This document shows positions 53,355 through 61,430 of a stretch of DNA of 64,000 bases, piece after piece. Origin of the DNA: Lachnospiraceae bacterium AC3007 (lineage in GTDB: Bacteria > Bacillota > Clostridia > Lachnospirales > Lachnospiraceae); NCBI GenBank assembly GCA_000621405.1, contig JHYK01000003.1, forward strand, positions 124,001-188,000. The letters are read 5' to 3'. The translations under genes and the position numbers were made by a program. The notes under the pieces were generated by a model that did no database searches, was not told where the DNA came from, and saw only the letters and a program-made list of their open reading frames with translations. Every line of letters begins with the position of its first letter. Positions within the stretch are counted from its first letter, which is position 1.

Positions 53355-54046
53355 TAAAGGAAAACCTTGATGCAGTTGAAAAGAATATTGAAGCGGCCTG
53401 CAACAGAGCGGGAAGGGACAGGTCTGAGGTAACCCTTATAGCTGTCAGCAAGACCAAGCCCATAGAAGACCTTATGGAAGCTTATAATGCAGGGATAAGG
53501 GTCTTTGGCGAAAACAAGGTCCAGGAACTTACTTATAAGATAGAACATATGCCGGATGACATTCACTGGCATATGATAGGTCATCTTCAGAGGAATAAGG
53601 TCAAATACATCGTAGGAAAGGTTGATCTGATCCACAGTGTGGATAAGATCGAGCTTGCCGAAGAGATCGATAAAAGGGCAAAAGCGCTGGGAATAGTGCA
53701 GGATATACTGATAGAAGTCAATATAGCAGACGAAGAAAGCAAAGGAGGTGTAGCCGCCGATAAGGCAAAAGAACTTTATGTCAATATTCAAAAACTCTCT
53801 TATGTTAACGTTCGGGGGGTAATGTGTATAGCACCAAATGTAGATGATCCGGAGTCCAACAGACAATATTTTGTGAAATTACGAAAAATACTTGTTGACA
53901 TAATGAGTATTATGTTGGATAATAGTCGGGTAGATGTTATGTCAATGGGGATGACCGGTGATTATGAAGTGGCCATAGAAGAGGGTTCCACGATGATCAG
54001 GGTCGGCACAGGCATATTTGGTGCAAGACAATACAATTCCGAATAA
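53351..54046 (+). CDS. yggS: YggS family PLP homeostasis protein
   Basis: 231 aa. PLP-binding TIM-barrel protein without known catalysis, keeping free PLP in balance. PLP lysine is Lys34 in IAVSKTKP; GENKVQEL, HMIGHLQRNKVK, VRGVMCIAP and SMGMTGDYEVAIEEGSTMIR are all family motifs. The segment 53765-53945 is AT-richer than the rest and contains a strong promoter-like sequence. sepF follows. Confidence 0.95.
   Translation: MIKENLDAVEKNIEAACNRAGRDRSEVTLIAVSKTKPIEDLMEAYNAGIRVFGENKVQELTYKIEHMPDDIHWHMIGHLQRNKVKYIVGKVDLIHSVDKIELAEEIDKRAKALGIVQDILIEVNIADEESKGGVAADKAKELYVNIQKLSYVNVRGVMCIAPNVDDPESNRQYFVKLRKILVDIMSIMLDNSRVDVMSMGMTGDYEVAIEEGSTMIRVGTGIFGARQYNSE
53895..53923 (+). promoter_or_regulatory. 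Intragenic promoter inside yggS, facing sepF
   Basis: TTGACA at 53895-53900, exactly 17 bp, then GATAAT at 53918-53923. The spacer contains CATAAT-GAGT-ATTATG symmetry. It lies about 145 bp before the sepF start and could give sepF independent expression. Confidence 0.65.
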
Positions 54047-54065
54047 AATCAGGGAGGGTTTTAAA

Positions 54066-54566
54066 ATGGGAGTTCTGGACAGATTCCTCGAATCAATGAA
54101 ATTCAATGATGAGGAGTATGATGATGATTATATGGATGACGATGATGATGTAGTTGATCGCAGACGTTCATCCAGATACAGCAGACGTTCAGACGAGGAA
54201 GACGAAGTATCGGCGAAGCCTTTTTCAAGGGCCAAGATCACTCAGATGCCGAAGAACAGGAATTCTTCTTTCTCGACAAAAATGGGTGTATGCGTTGTGA
54301 AGCCCACATCCGTAGAGGATGGACAGGTCATCATAGATACACTTCTTGATAACAGGACTGTAGTTGTGAATCTCGAAGGGCTTAAGACCGATGTGGCCCA
54401 GAGGATCATGGACATAACCTTCGGAGCAAATGTTGCTCTGGACGGACACCTTCAGCAGATCTCAAGGAATATATTCATTGTAACACCAAGGAGCGTAGAT
54501 ATATCCGGGGATTTTTCTGAATTATTTGGCGGTGGCCAGGTAGATATGTTCGGGATCGCCAAATAA
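54066..54566 (+). CDS. sepF: Cell division protein SepF
   Basis: 166 aa from ATG 54066, chosen for the strong RBS GGGAGGG and the typical MGVLDRFLE membrane-binding helix at the start. An acidic low-complexity linker (DEEYDDDYMDDDDD) precedes the SepF core: VVKPTSVEDGQVIIDTLLDN, TVVVNLEGLKTDVAQRIMD, and SRNIFIVTPRSVDISGDF. It anchors FtsZ to the membrane. This division factor is present although no min genes are in the window. Confidence 0.95.
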   Translation: MGVLDRFLESMKFNDEEYDDDYMDDDDDVVDRRRSSRYSRRSDEEDEVSAKPFSRAKITQMPKNRNSSFSTKMGVCVVKPTSVEDGQVIIDTLLDNRTVVVNLEGLKTDVAQRIMDITFGANVALDGHLQQISRNIFIVTPRSVDISGDFSELFGGGQVDMFGIAK

Positions 54567-54591
54567 GAACGATAAACAATGAGCAAACGGG

Positions 54592-54622
54592 AAGCTGCGG
54601 GTTCACCGCAGCTTTCTTATTT
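54592..54622 (+). terminator. Rho-independent terminator after sepF
   Basis: AAGCTGCGG / CCGCAGCTT stem with loop GTTCA, then TCTTATTT. Confidence 0.85.
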
Positions 54623-54674
54623 ACACAATGGAATGCTGCAGATCTGCATATCATGCTGCAGTTAAGATAAGGAC

Positions 54675-55772
54675 ATGGAAGAATTATTTGTAAAGACAGG
54701 CCCGGATACAGGGTATGATATAGTCATTACCGATTCCTTTGAAGCTCTTTCGGAAAAGACCGACGCATTGGGCTTTAAGGGACGCAGGATATTCATCGTT
54801 TCCGACAGCAATGTGTATCTGCTGTACGGAGAAGAGGTAAGGAAGTCACTTCAATCTGTCGCTCTTGAGACGACGGAGTTTGTATTTGATGCCGGTGAAG
54901 AAAATAAAAATCTTGACTGGGTTTCAAAGATGTACAGGGCAATGACTAAGGCCCATCTTGACAGAAAAGATCTTGTTGTTGCTCTTGGCGGCGGTGTATG
55001 CGGCGATATGGCAGGATTTGCTTCTGCAACTTATCTTAGAGGCATTGATTTCATACAGATCCCGACTACCCTTCTGTCATGTACCGATTCTTCCATCGGC
55101 GGCAAGACCGGTGTCGATCTTGATGAACTCAAGAATATGGTCGGAGCATTCCATATGCCAAGGCTTGTATACATGAACCTTTCCTGCCTCGGATCTCTTG
55201 ATGCCAGAGAGTATTCATCCGGAATGGCAGAGATACTTAAGCACGGCCTGATCAAGGACAATAAATATTACGAATGGCTCATCAATCATTTCCAGGAGAT
55301 AAACGACAGAGATCAGGATACTCTTGTCCATATGATCAAAAGATCATGTGAGATAAAACGGGATGTCGTAGAAGCGGATCCTACCGAACAGGGGGAGAGG
55401 GCTCTTCTTAATTTCGGACATACGATAGGCCATGCCATCGAAAAATACATGGATCTTAAGCTCAGACATGGCGAGTGTGTGGCGCTCGGTTCTGTCGCAG
55501 CATCTTTTATCTCATACAGACGCGGATATCTTTCAACTGAGGAATATTACGAGATAAGGGATATGTTTGTCCCGTTCGGCCTTCCAATCACACTCCCGGA
55601 TGATGCTGATGCCGAAAAGATATTGAAACTTACGAAATCAGACAAGAAGATGAACGGCGCTCAGATAAGGTTCATCCTTCTTAAGGCCTGCGGCAGGGCT
55701 TATATCGATACTTCCGTTACCGATGAAGAGATCCTGTCAGGCATAAAAGAACTTATACTTACCGAGGACTGA
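54675..55772 (+). CDS. aroB: 3-Dehydroquinate synthase
   Basis: 365 aa. Converts DAHP to 3-dehydroquinate, using NAD+ and a divalent metal. Motifs: LVVALGGGVCGDMAGFASAT, RGIDFIQIPTTLLSCTDSSI, GGKTGVDLDELKNMVGAFH and NFGHTIGHAIEKY (metal His). It is a monofunctional enzyme. The next gene lspA begins 4 bp later, so aroB leads an operon with lspA, an RluA-family gene and a recombinase. Confidence 0.97.
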   Translation: MEELFVKTGPDTGYDIVITDSFEALSEKTDALGFKGRRIFIVSDSNVYLLYGEEVRKSLQSVALETTEFVFDAGEENKNLDWVSKMYRAMTKAHLDRKDLVVALGGGVCGDMAGFASATYLRGIDFIQIPTTLLSCTDSSIGGKTGVDLDELKNMVGAFHMPRLVYMNLSCLGSLDAREYSSGMAEILKHGLIKDNKYYEWLINHFQEINDRDQDTLVHMIKRSCEIKRDVVEADPTEQGERALLNFGHTIGHAIEKYMDLKLRHGECVALGSVAASFISYRRGYLSTEEYYEIRDMFVPFGLPITLPDDADAEKILKLTKSDKKMNGAQIRFILLKACGRAYIDTSVTDEEILSGIKELILTED

Positions 55773-55776
55773 TCCT

Positions 55777-56403
55777 ATGAACCGAAAATCAAGGACTATT
55801 TTTCTGATAATTGACCTTCTGCTCGCAGCCGTGCTTGTCTTTATCGACAGATTAACGAAGAATCTTGCATACGCTAATCTGAAGGACAAAGATCCGATAA
55901 GGCTCATACCCGATGTTTTTGAGTTCAGATACCTTGAAAACAGGGGAGCCGCTTTCGGGATGCTTCAGAACATGAAGGTTTTATTTGTTATCGTTGGTAT
56001 AGTGTTCATCGGTCTTGTTGTCTATTTTCTTATAAGACTTCCTGCAACAAAGAAATACAGGGCATTAAGGATCTGTCTTGTATTGATCGGGGCAGGGGCG
56101 GTAGGCAATCTTTACGACAGGCTTGTGCAGGATTACGTCATTGATTTCCTGTATTTCATTTATATTGATTTCCCGATATTCAACGTTGCGGATATATATG
56201 TAACATGTTCGGCTGTATATCTTATCATCCTGTTCCTTTTTATCTACAAGGATGATGATCTCGATCTTAAGAAGGCCAATACAGTAAAGCTCCATTCTTC
56301 CATGGTCGAAGAGAAGGAAGACAGGGAAGAAAAGGAAGAAAAGGAAGAAAAGGAAGAAAAGGAAGAAAAGGAAGATAGAGAAGAAACGCCTGATGGAGAA
56401 TAA
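55777..56403 (+). CDS. lspA: Signal peptidase II with Lys/Glu repeat tail
   Basis: 208 aa, longer than the usual 150-170. Cleaves prolipoprotein signal peptides in the membrane, needed for the DUF3048 and carboxypeptidase lipoproteins here. Four spans; catalytic Asp regions GAGAVGNLYDRL and FNVADIYVTC are intact, as is RYLENRGAAFGM. The extra C-terminus (about 170-208) is cytosolic, charged, and contains about five EEK repeats from the 9-bp DNA unit GAAGAAAAG at 56331-56380. It overlaps the next gene by 11 bp. Confidence 0.95.
   Translation: MNRKSRTIFLIIDLLLAAVLVFIDRLTKNLAYANLKDKDPIRLIPDVFEFRYLENRGAAFGMLQNMKVLFVIVGIVFIGLVVYFLIRLPATKKYRALRICLVLIGAGAVGNLYDRLVQDYVIDFLYFIYIDFPIFNVADIYVTCSAVYLIILFLFIYKDDDLDLKKANTVKLHSSMVEEKEDREEKEEKEEKEEKEEKEDREETPDGE
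56331..56380 (+). repeat. 9-bp tandem repeat in the lspA 3' end
   Basis: About five head-to-tail copies of GAAGAAAAG, encoding EEK units. Slippage in 9-bp steps would change tail length without frameshift. Confidence 0.85.
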
Positions 56404-57325
56404 TGATACCGCAGCTGAAAACCTTTCCTTTACGGTTCCGGAGGAGCTTGCGGGCTGTCGTCTGGATAAGGGAATATCGGAATATTACGAGGATCTTTCC
56501 AGATCAAGGATGAGCCGTCTTATCAAGGATGGCGGCGTACTTGTGAACGGAAAGGCGGAGAAAGCCTCTTTTATCCTCAGTGAGCAGGATGAGATAGAGT
56601 TTTCACTCCCCGTACCGGGACTGCCGGATATTCTTCCTGAGGATATCCCTGTAGAGGTTTTATATGATGATCCGGCCATACTGATCGTCAATAAGCCGAA
56701 AGGGATGGTCGTGCATCCGGCATCGGGGCACTATTCCGGAACACTCGTGAATGCGCTCATGTATCATTGCAGGGATCTCTCCGGGATCAACGGTGTACTG
56801 AGACCGGGGATAGTCCATCGCATTGACAAGGATACAAGCGGGTCACTGATTGTATGTAAGAATGATGCTTCCCATAAAAGCGTGGCGCAGCAGCTTAAAG
56901 AGCACAGCATAGACAGGCTCTACAGGGCTGTCGTGTGGGGGCGTTTCAGGGACAGCGAGGGCACTGTGGATCTTCCGATAGGACGGGACAGGAAGGACAG
57001 GAAGAAGATGGGCGTCGACCCTTCCGGAAAAAGAGCAGTCACGCATTACAGGGTGCTTGGTGAAGCCGGAGAGTTTTCGTATATTGAATGCAGACTTGAG
57101 ACCGGGAGGACACACCAGATCAGAGTCCATATGGCTAATATCGGACATCCTGTTTTCGGCGACGAGGTATACGGTGCAAGAAGATCAAAGATAAAGACTT
57201 CGGGACAGACGCTTCATGCTTATTTTATCGGACTTATCAGCCCTGCTACAGGAGAGAAGGTCGAGGTATATGCGCCTCTTCCGGAATATTTTATTTCCAT
57301 TCTTGAAAAGACGGGACTTAAATGA
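56393..57325 (+). CDS. RluA-family rRNA pseudouridine synthase
   Basis: 310 aa. An N-terminal S4-like RNA-binding domain (about 15-80, SRSRMSRLIKDGGVLVNGK) is followed by the catalytic domain with the Asp-bearing motif VHRIDKDTSGSLIVCKND, NKPKGMVVHPASGH and the closing RLETGRTHQIRVHMANIGHP. RluD-type (23S rRNA 1911, 1915, 1917) is likely from the S4 domain and context, but not proven. rlmH, which methylates pseudouridine 1915, is also in the window. It overlaps the recombinase gene by 4 bp. Confidence 0.95.
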   Translation: MENNDTAAENLSFTVPEELAGCRLDKGISEYYEDLSRSRMSRLIKDGGVLVNGKAEKASFILSEQDEIEFSLPVPGLPDILPEDIPVEVLYDDPAILIVNKPKGMVVHPASGHYSGTLVNALMYHCRDLSGINGVLRPGIVHRIDKDTSGSLIVCKNDASHKSVAQQLKEHSIDRLYRAVVWGRFRDSEGTVDLPIGRDRKDRKKMGVDPSGKRAVTHYRVLGEAGEFSYIECRLETGRTHQIRVHMANIGHPVFGDEVYGARRSKIKTSGQTLHAYFIGLISPATGEKVEVYAPLPEYFISILEKTGLK

Positions 57326-58368
57326 AATATAAGGATCAAAAGGAAAATGAAGCCAGGATAAAGGCTGATCTTATATCGAAGGAGATGCCGCCTTTTGTGA
57401 GGCAGTTCTTCATGACAGAAGAGAATCATCTGTCCGGGATGACGCTCTATTCTTATGCTTCGCAGCTGAAGACCTTTTTTGAATTCCTTGCAGCAAATAA
57501 TCCGTATTTTGCTTCAAAGGACATAAGATCCATAAGCACTGATGACATGGGACTTCTTACTGACGCAGACATAGCCGAATTCCTGCATGATCTCAGGATG
57601 CCCAAAAAGAGGAAGAGTAATTCGGGGTATTCTGTCTGCTCTGAGACTACCATTATGCATTATATGGTCTCTCTAAACAGGCTTTTCAATTATCTCGCGG
57701 CCCACAGGTATATAAGGTCCAATCCTGTCGAGCTTATAAAAAGGGGCAGGGTCAAGAAAAAAGAGATTGTATATCTTGAGCGTGACGAAAAAAAGGATTT
57801 CATGTCCGTCATTGAATCCGGCGAAGGTCTGACTAACCGTCAGAAAAAATTCCACGATCTTAAGACTTCCAAAAGAGATACAGCCATCTGTACGATCTTT
57901 CTTGACACAGGTATCCGAGTATCCGAGCTTGTAGGAATGAATATCAACGATATCAATTTTATAAAGCACGGTATAAGGGTCTTCAGGAAGGGCGGTAACT
58001 TTGATACCGTATATATGAGCGATAAGGCTGAAGAGGTCCTGTCGGATTATCTTGAAAACGGAAGGCCCTCCTATAAGCCTTCCGATAAAGAGGAAGCTGT
58101 GTTCTTAAACAGATCCGGAAGCCGGATAAGCGTAAGATCTGTCGAAAAACTTGTCAAGAAATATATGCTCTCATCCGTCCCCGATAAGGCGGACCGTATA
58201 ACGCCGCATAAGCTCCGCACCACATTTGCGGAAAACATGCTCTTAAAGACCGGAGATGTAGAGAAGGTCCAGAAGCTTATGGGGCATTCTTCCATATCCA
58301 GCACCATGCATTATGTCACGAGCACCGAGGAGGCTATCGAGGCGGTGCGAAACCTCTCCCAGGACTGA
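57322..58368 (+). CDS. Tyrosine recombinase (Xer/integrase family)
   Basis: 348 aa. An N-terminal SAM-like core-binding domain (about 20-140) and a catalytic domain with the active-site set: Arg in DTGIRVSELVG, Lys in the FRKGG beta-hairpin, His-x-x-Arg in PHKLRTTFAENML, His in GHSSISSTMHY and the Tyr nucleophile in MHYVTS. Placed inside a housekeeping operon after the RluA-family gene, with no att sites or phage genes, so it is probably a resident Xer-like enzyme, not a mobile integrase. dif-site resolution is possible but unproven. Confidence 0.88.
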   Translation: MKYKDQKENEARIKADLISKEMPPFVRQFFMTEENHLSGMTLYSYASQLKTFFEFLAANNPYFASKDIRSISTDDMGLLTDADIAEFLHDLRMPKKRKSNSGYSVCSETTIMHYMVSLNRLFNYLAAHRYIRSNPVELIKRGRVKKKEIVYLERDEKKDFMSVIESGEGLTNRQKKFHDLKTSKRDTAICTIFLDTGIRVSELVGMNINDINFIKHGIRVFRKGGNFDTVYMSDKAEEVLSDYLENGRPSYKPSDKEEAVFLNRSGSRISVRSVEKLVKKYMLSSVPDKADRITPHKLRTTFAENMLLKTGDVEKVQKLMGHSSISSTMHYVTSTEEAIEAVRNLSQD

Positions 58369-58402
58369 TCTTAAGGCTATTTTATTGTGTTGATTTTAGT
58401 AG

Positions 58403-58408
58403 TATAAT
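58403..58408 (+). promoter_or_regulatory. -10 element upstream of galK
   Basis: TATAAT in the 82-bp gap before galK. The upstream -35 is unclear (TTTATT at about 16 bp). RBS GAGAGGTG lies before the ATG at 58451. Confidence 0.45.
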
Positions 58409-58450
58409 AATGTAGTTGTGCGTTGATTTTTATCCGACTGGAGAGGTGTT

Positions 58451-59626
58451 ATGATCGATAAGGCTCTTGAATGTTTTAAGGACATGTTTGGATCTGATGG
58501 GGACATCAGATGCTATTTTGCGCCCGGCAGAGTTAATCTCATCGGCGAGCATACAGATTATAACGGCGGGCATGTGTTTCCCTGCGCGCTTACAATGGGC
58601 AATTACGGCGTCGCAAGGAAGCGGGATGACAGGATGCTCCGCTGGTATAATATGACCTATCCTCATGAGGGAGTGCAGGAGAAGAGCCTTGATGAACTTG
58701 TTCCCAATGACAACGGCCTCTGGTATGATTACCAGCACGGAGTGCTCTGGGCGATGCAAAAGGCCGGCATTGAGATCCCGTTCGGATACGATATGGTAAT
58801 GATCGCCGATCTTCCGGCCGGTTCGGGACTGTCGGCTTCCGCTTCCATAGAGGAGCTTGCGGCTGTCATAGTAAGAGATCTTAATGAACTTCCGATCTCC
58901 ATGGTAGACTGTGCGAGATTCGGACAGATCTCGGAAAATGACTATAATGGGAGCAATACCGGTATCATGGATCAGTTTGCTTCCGCAATGGGGAAAAAGG
59001 ATCACGCAATATTTCTTGATACCGCTGATCTCAGTTACGAATATGTCCCGCTCAATCTTAAAGATGAGAAGATCATCGTCACCAATTCCAGGGTGAAGCA
59101 TAATCTCACCGAGAATTCATACAATTCATACAATACAAGACGCAAAGAGAGCGAGGAAGCTCTTGCCGATCTCAGGAAGATACTTGATATCGATTCTCTG
59201 GGAGAGCTTGACGAGGAGACTTTCGACAGCAACTGCATGAGCATACAGAGTGAAGTATGCCGGAAGAGAGCCCGACATGCAGTATATGAAAACAGACGCA
59301 CGATCAGGGCTGTAACGGCTCTTCAGAACGGAGATCTTGAGGCCTTCGGCAAGCTCATGATCGATTCACATGTATCTTTGAGAGACGATTATGCAGTATC
59401 CTGTGAAGAAGTAGATATCCTTGTCGATGAGGCTCTGAAGCTTCCCGGAGTAATAGGCTCCAGGATCACGGGGGGAGGCTTCGGCGGATGCACGGTATCT
59501 ATAGTGAAGAATGAATCTGTGGACAGATTCACAGGTGATCTTGGAAGGATATACAGGGAGCGCACGGGCATAGAAGCCGAGTTCTATATCACCGATGCAG
59601 GTGACGGCGCCGGACGGATCAGATGA
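58451..59626 (+). CDS. galK: Galactokinase
   Basis: 391 aa. GHMP kinase that phosphorylates galactose, first step of the Leloir pathway. Motifs: PGRVNLIGEHTDYNGGHVFP (26-45), GSGLSASASIEELAAVI (motif 2), NTGIMDQFASAMG, and the C-terminal RITGGGFGGCTVSIVK. galT and galE are not in the window. The end overlaps the ABC transporter gene by 4 bp, which is unexpected for a sugar kinase and may only reflect dense packing. Confidence 0.96.
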   Translation: MIDKALECFKDMFGSDGDIRCYFAPGRVNLIGEHTDYNGGHVFPCALTMGNYGVARKRDDRMLRWYNMTYPHEGVQEKSLDELVPNDNGLWYDYQHGVLWAMQKAGIEIPFGYDMVMIADLPAGSGLSASASIEELAAVIVRDLNELPISMVDCARFGQISENDYNGSNTGIMDQFASAMGKKDHAIFLDTADLSYEYVPLNLKDEKIIVTNSRVKHNLTENSYNSYNTRRKESEEALADLRKILDIDSLGELDEETFDSNCMSIQSEVCRKRARHAVYENRRTIRAVTALQNGDLEAFGKLMIDSHVSLRDDYAVSCEEVDILVDEALKLPGVIGSRITGGGFGGCTVSIVKNESVDRFTGDLGRIYRERTGIEAEFYITDAGDGAGRIR

Positions 59627-61410
59627 GACAGAAAAGATCTTATGAGGATATATCCACAGGAGAGTGTCTTAAGACCTTAGGGTCTTTGGTCGGCGAATTC
59701 AGGCTGCCTTCATTTCTTACACCCCTTTGCATGATAGCAGAGGTCATAATGGAGATGATGATCCCTCTTCTCATGGCTACCATCATAGATGACGGTGTCA
59801 ATGCCGGTAATATGAATGTAATATTGAGGACCGGAGGGATGATGCTCGTCCTTGCCTTATTCGGTCTTGCTGCGGGTATAGGAGGGGGTGTCTTCGGGGC
59901 AAAGGCTTCAGCCGGCCTTGCCATGAACTTAAGATCCAAAATGTTTCGCAGCATACAGGATTATTCTTTTAAGAACATAGACAGGTTCTCCACTTCGGGT
60001 CTTATCACTCGTCTTACCACAGATGTCACCAATATACAGAACGCTTATCAGATACTCTTAAGGATGGCCATGCGTGCTCCGATGTCGCTTCTTATCGCCA
60101 TGACGATGGCTATGGTGATAAGCTTCAGACTGTCTCTGATATATCTTATCGCTGTCATATTTCTCGCAGTTTTTCTTTTTGCGATCATAAGAAAGGTATC
60201 CGTGTATTTCAGGCAGGTATTTGAAAAATATGATGACCTCAACTCCTCTGTTCAGGAGAATGTCTCAGCCATAAGAGTGGTTAAGGCTTATGTGAGGGAG
60301 GAATATGAAAAGGACAAGTTTGACAAGGCTGTCGGTAATCTGTACAGGCTTTTTGTAAAGGCTGAGTCACTGATGGTGACAAATATGCCTGTCATGCAGG
60401 CTACTGTGTATACCTGTATCCTGCTGATAAGCTGGTTCGGGGCGAATGCCATCCTTCAGGATGAGCTTACGACAGGAGAGCTCATGAGCCTTCTGGCTTA
60501 CTGCATGAGCATTCTCATGTCCCTTATGATGCTCTCCATGATATTTGTGATGTTGACGATGTCACTGGCCTCGGCGCAGAGAGTAGTGGAAGTCATAAAG
60601 GAAAAAAGTGATATAACCGATCCCGAAGATCCAGTGATGCAGATCAAGGACGGTTCCGTGGAGTTTTGCGGAGTTGATTTCGGTTATAACGACACAGCAG
60701 AGGAATATGTACTTAAGGACATCGATCTGTCAGTAAGATCCGGAGAGGTCATCGGTATAATAGGGGGCACCGGATCCGGTAAGTCATCTCTCGTAAGCCT
60801 TATTCCGAGACTGTACGATGTATCAGAGGGATCCGTGAAGGTCGGAGGTGTCGATGTAAGACAATATTCTCTTAAGACTCTCAGGGATCAGGTATCCATG
60901 GTGCTTCAGAAAAATAATCTGTTTTCGGGTACTGTGATCGAAAACCTCAGATGGGGCAATGAGGATGCCGGCATTGAGGAGTGCAGATGGGCCTGTGCCC
61001 TTTCCGGCGCGGATGAATTCGTAGAAAAGATGCAGGGCGGATATGAGGCTCACATCGATCAGGGAGGAGCCAATCTCTCCGGCGGACAGAGACAGAGGCT
61101 TTGCATAGCAAGAGCACTGATAAAGAAGCCTAAGATCATTATCTTTGACGATTCCACTTCAGCTGTGGACACTGCGACTGATGCAAAGATCAGAAAAGCC
61201 TTAAATGAAAATCTTCCCGATATGACAGTGTTCATAATAGCTCAGAGGATCAATTCGGTGATGAATGCAGACAGGATAATAGTCATGGATGACGGTGTGA
61301 TATCGGATATCGGAACACATGAGGAGCTGCTTGCTTCTTCCGAGATATACAGGGATGTATACGAGTCTCAGACAAACGGTAACGGTGATTTTGACGGCAT
61401 TGCTTCATAG
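59623..61410 (+). CDS. ABC exporter half-transporter, degenerate-site subunit
   Basis: 595 aa. Six-span exporter domain (about 30-310) then an NBD: Walker A GGTGSGKSS (about 380), signature LSGGQRQRL (about 484), and Walker B IIIFDDSTSAVD, where the catalytic Glu is Asp. The switch His is Gln (IIAQRINSV). This is the usual degeneracy of one half of heterodimeric multidrug-type exporters (BmrCD/LmrCD-like). It is paired with the next gene. The substrate cannot be read. Confidence 0.93.
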   Translation: MRQKRSYEDISTGECLKTLGSLVGEFRLPSFLTPLCMIAEVIMEMMIPLLMATIIDDGVNAGNMNVILRTGGMMLVLALFGLAAGIGGGVFGAKASAGLAMNLRSKMFRSIQDYSFKNIDRFSTSGLITRLTTDVTNIQNAYQILLRMAMRAPMSLLIAMTMAMVISFRLSLIYLIAVIFLAVFLFAIIRKVSVYFRQVFEKYDDLNSSVQENVSAIRVVKAYVREEYEKDKFDKAVGNLYRLFVKAESLMVTNMPVMQATVYTCILLISWFGANAILQDELTTGELMSLLAYCMSILMSLMMLSMIFVMLTMSLASAQRVVEVIKEKSDITDPEDPVMQIKDGSVEFCGVDFGYNDTAEEYVLKDIDLSVRSGEVIGIIGGTGSGKSSLVSLIPRLYDVSEGSVKVGGVDVRQYSLKTLRDQVSMVLQKNNLFSGTVIENLRWGNEDAGIEECRWACALSGADEFVEKMQGGYEAHIDQGGANLSGGQRQRLCIARALIKKPKIIIFDDSTSAVDTATDAKIRKALNENLPDMTVFIIAQRINSVMNADRIIVMDDGVISDIGTHEELLASSEIYRDVYESQTNGNGDFDGIAS

Positions 61411-61430
61411 AACATGCTGAGGGATATAAG

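Noticed and set aside
54018-54065. An earlier in-frame start for sepF
   Set aside because: The ATG at 54066 has a strong RBS and yields the conserved MGVLDRFLE beginning.
57322-58368. Tyrosine recombinase as the integrase of a mobile island
   Set aside because: It is embedded by a 4-bp overlap in a housekeeping operon, and no direct repeats, tRNA target or cargo genes were seen.
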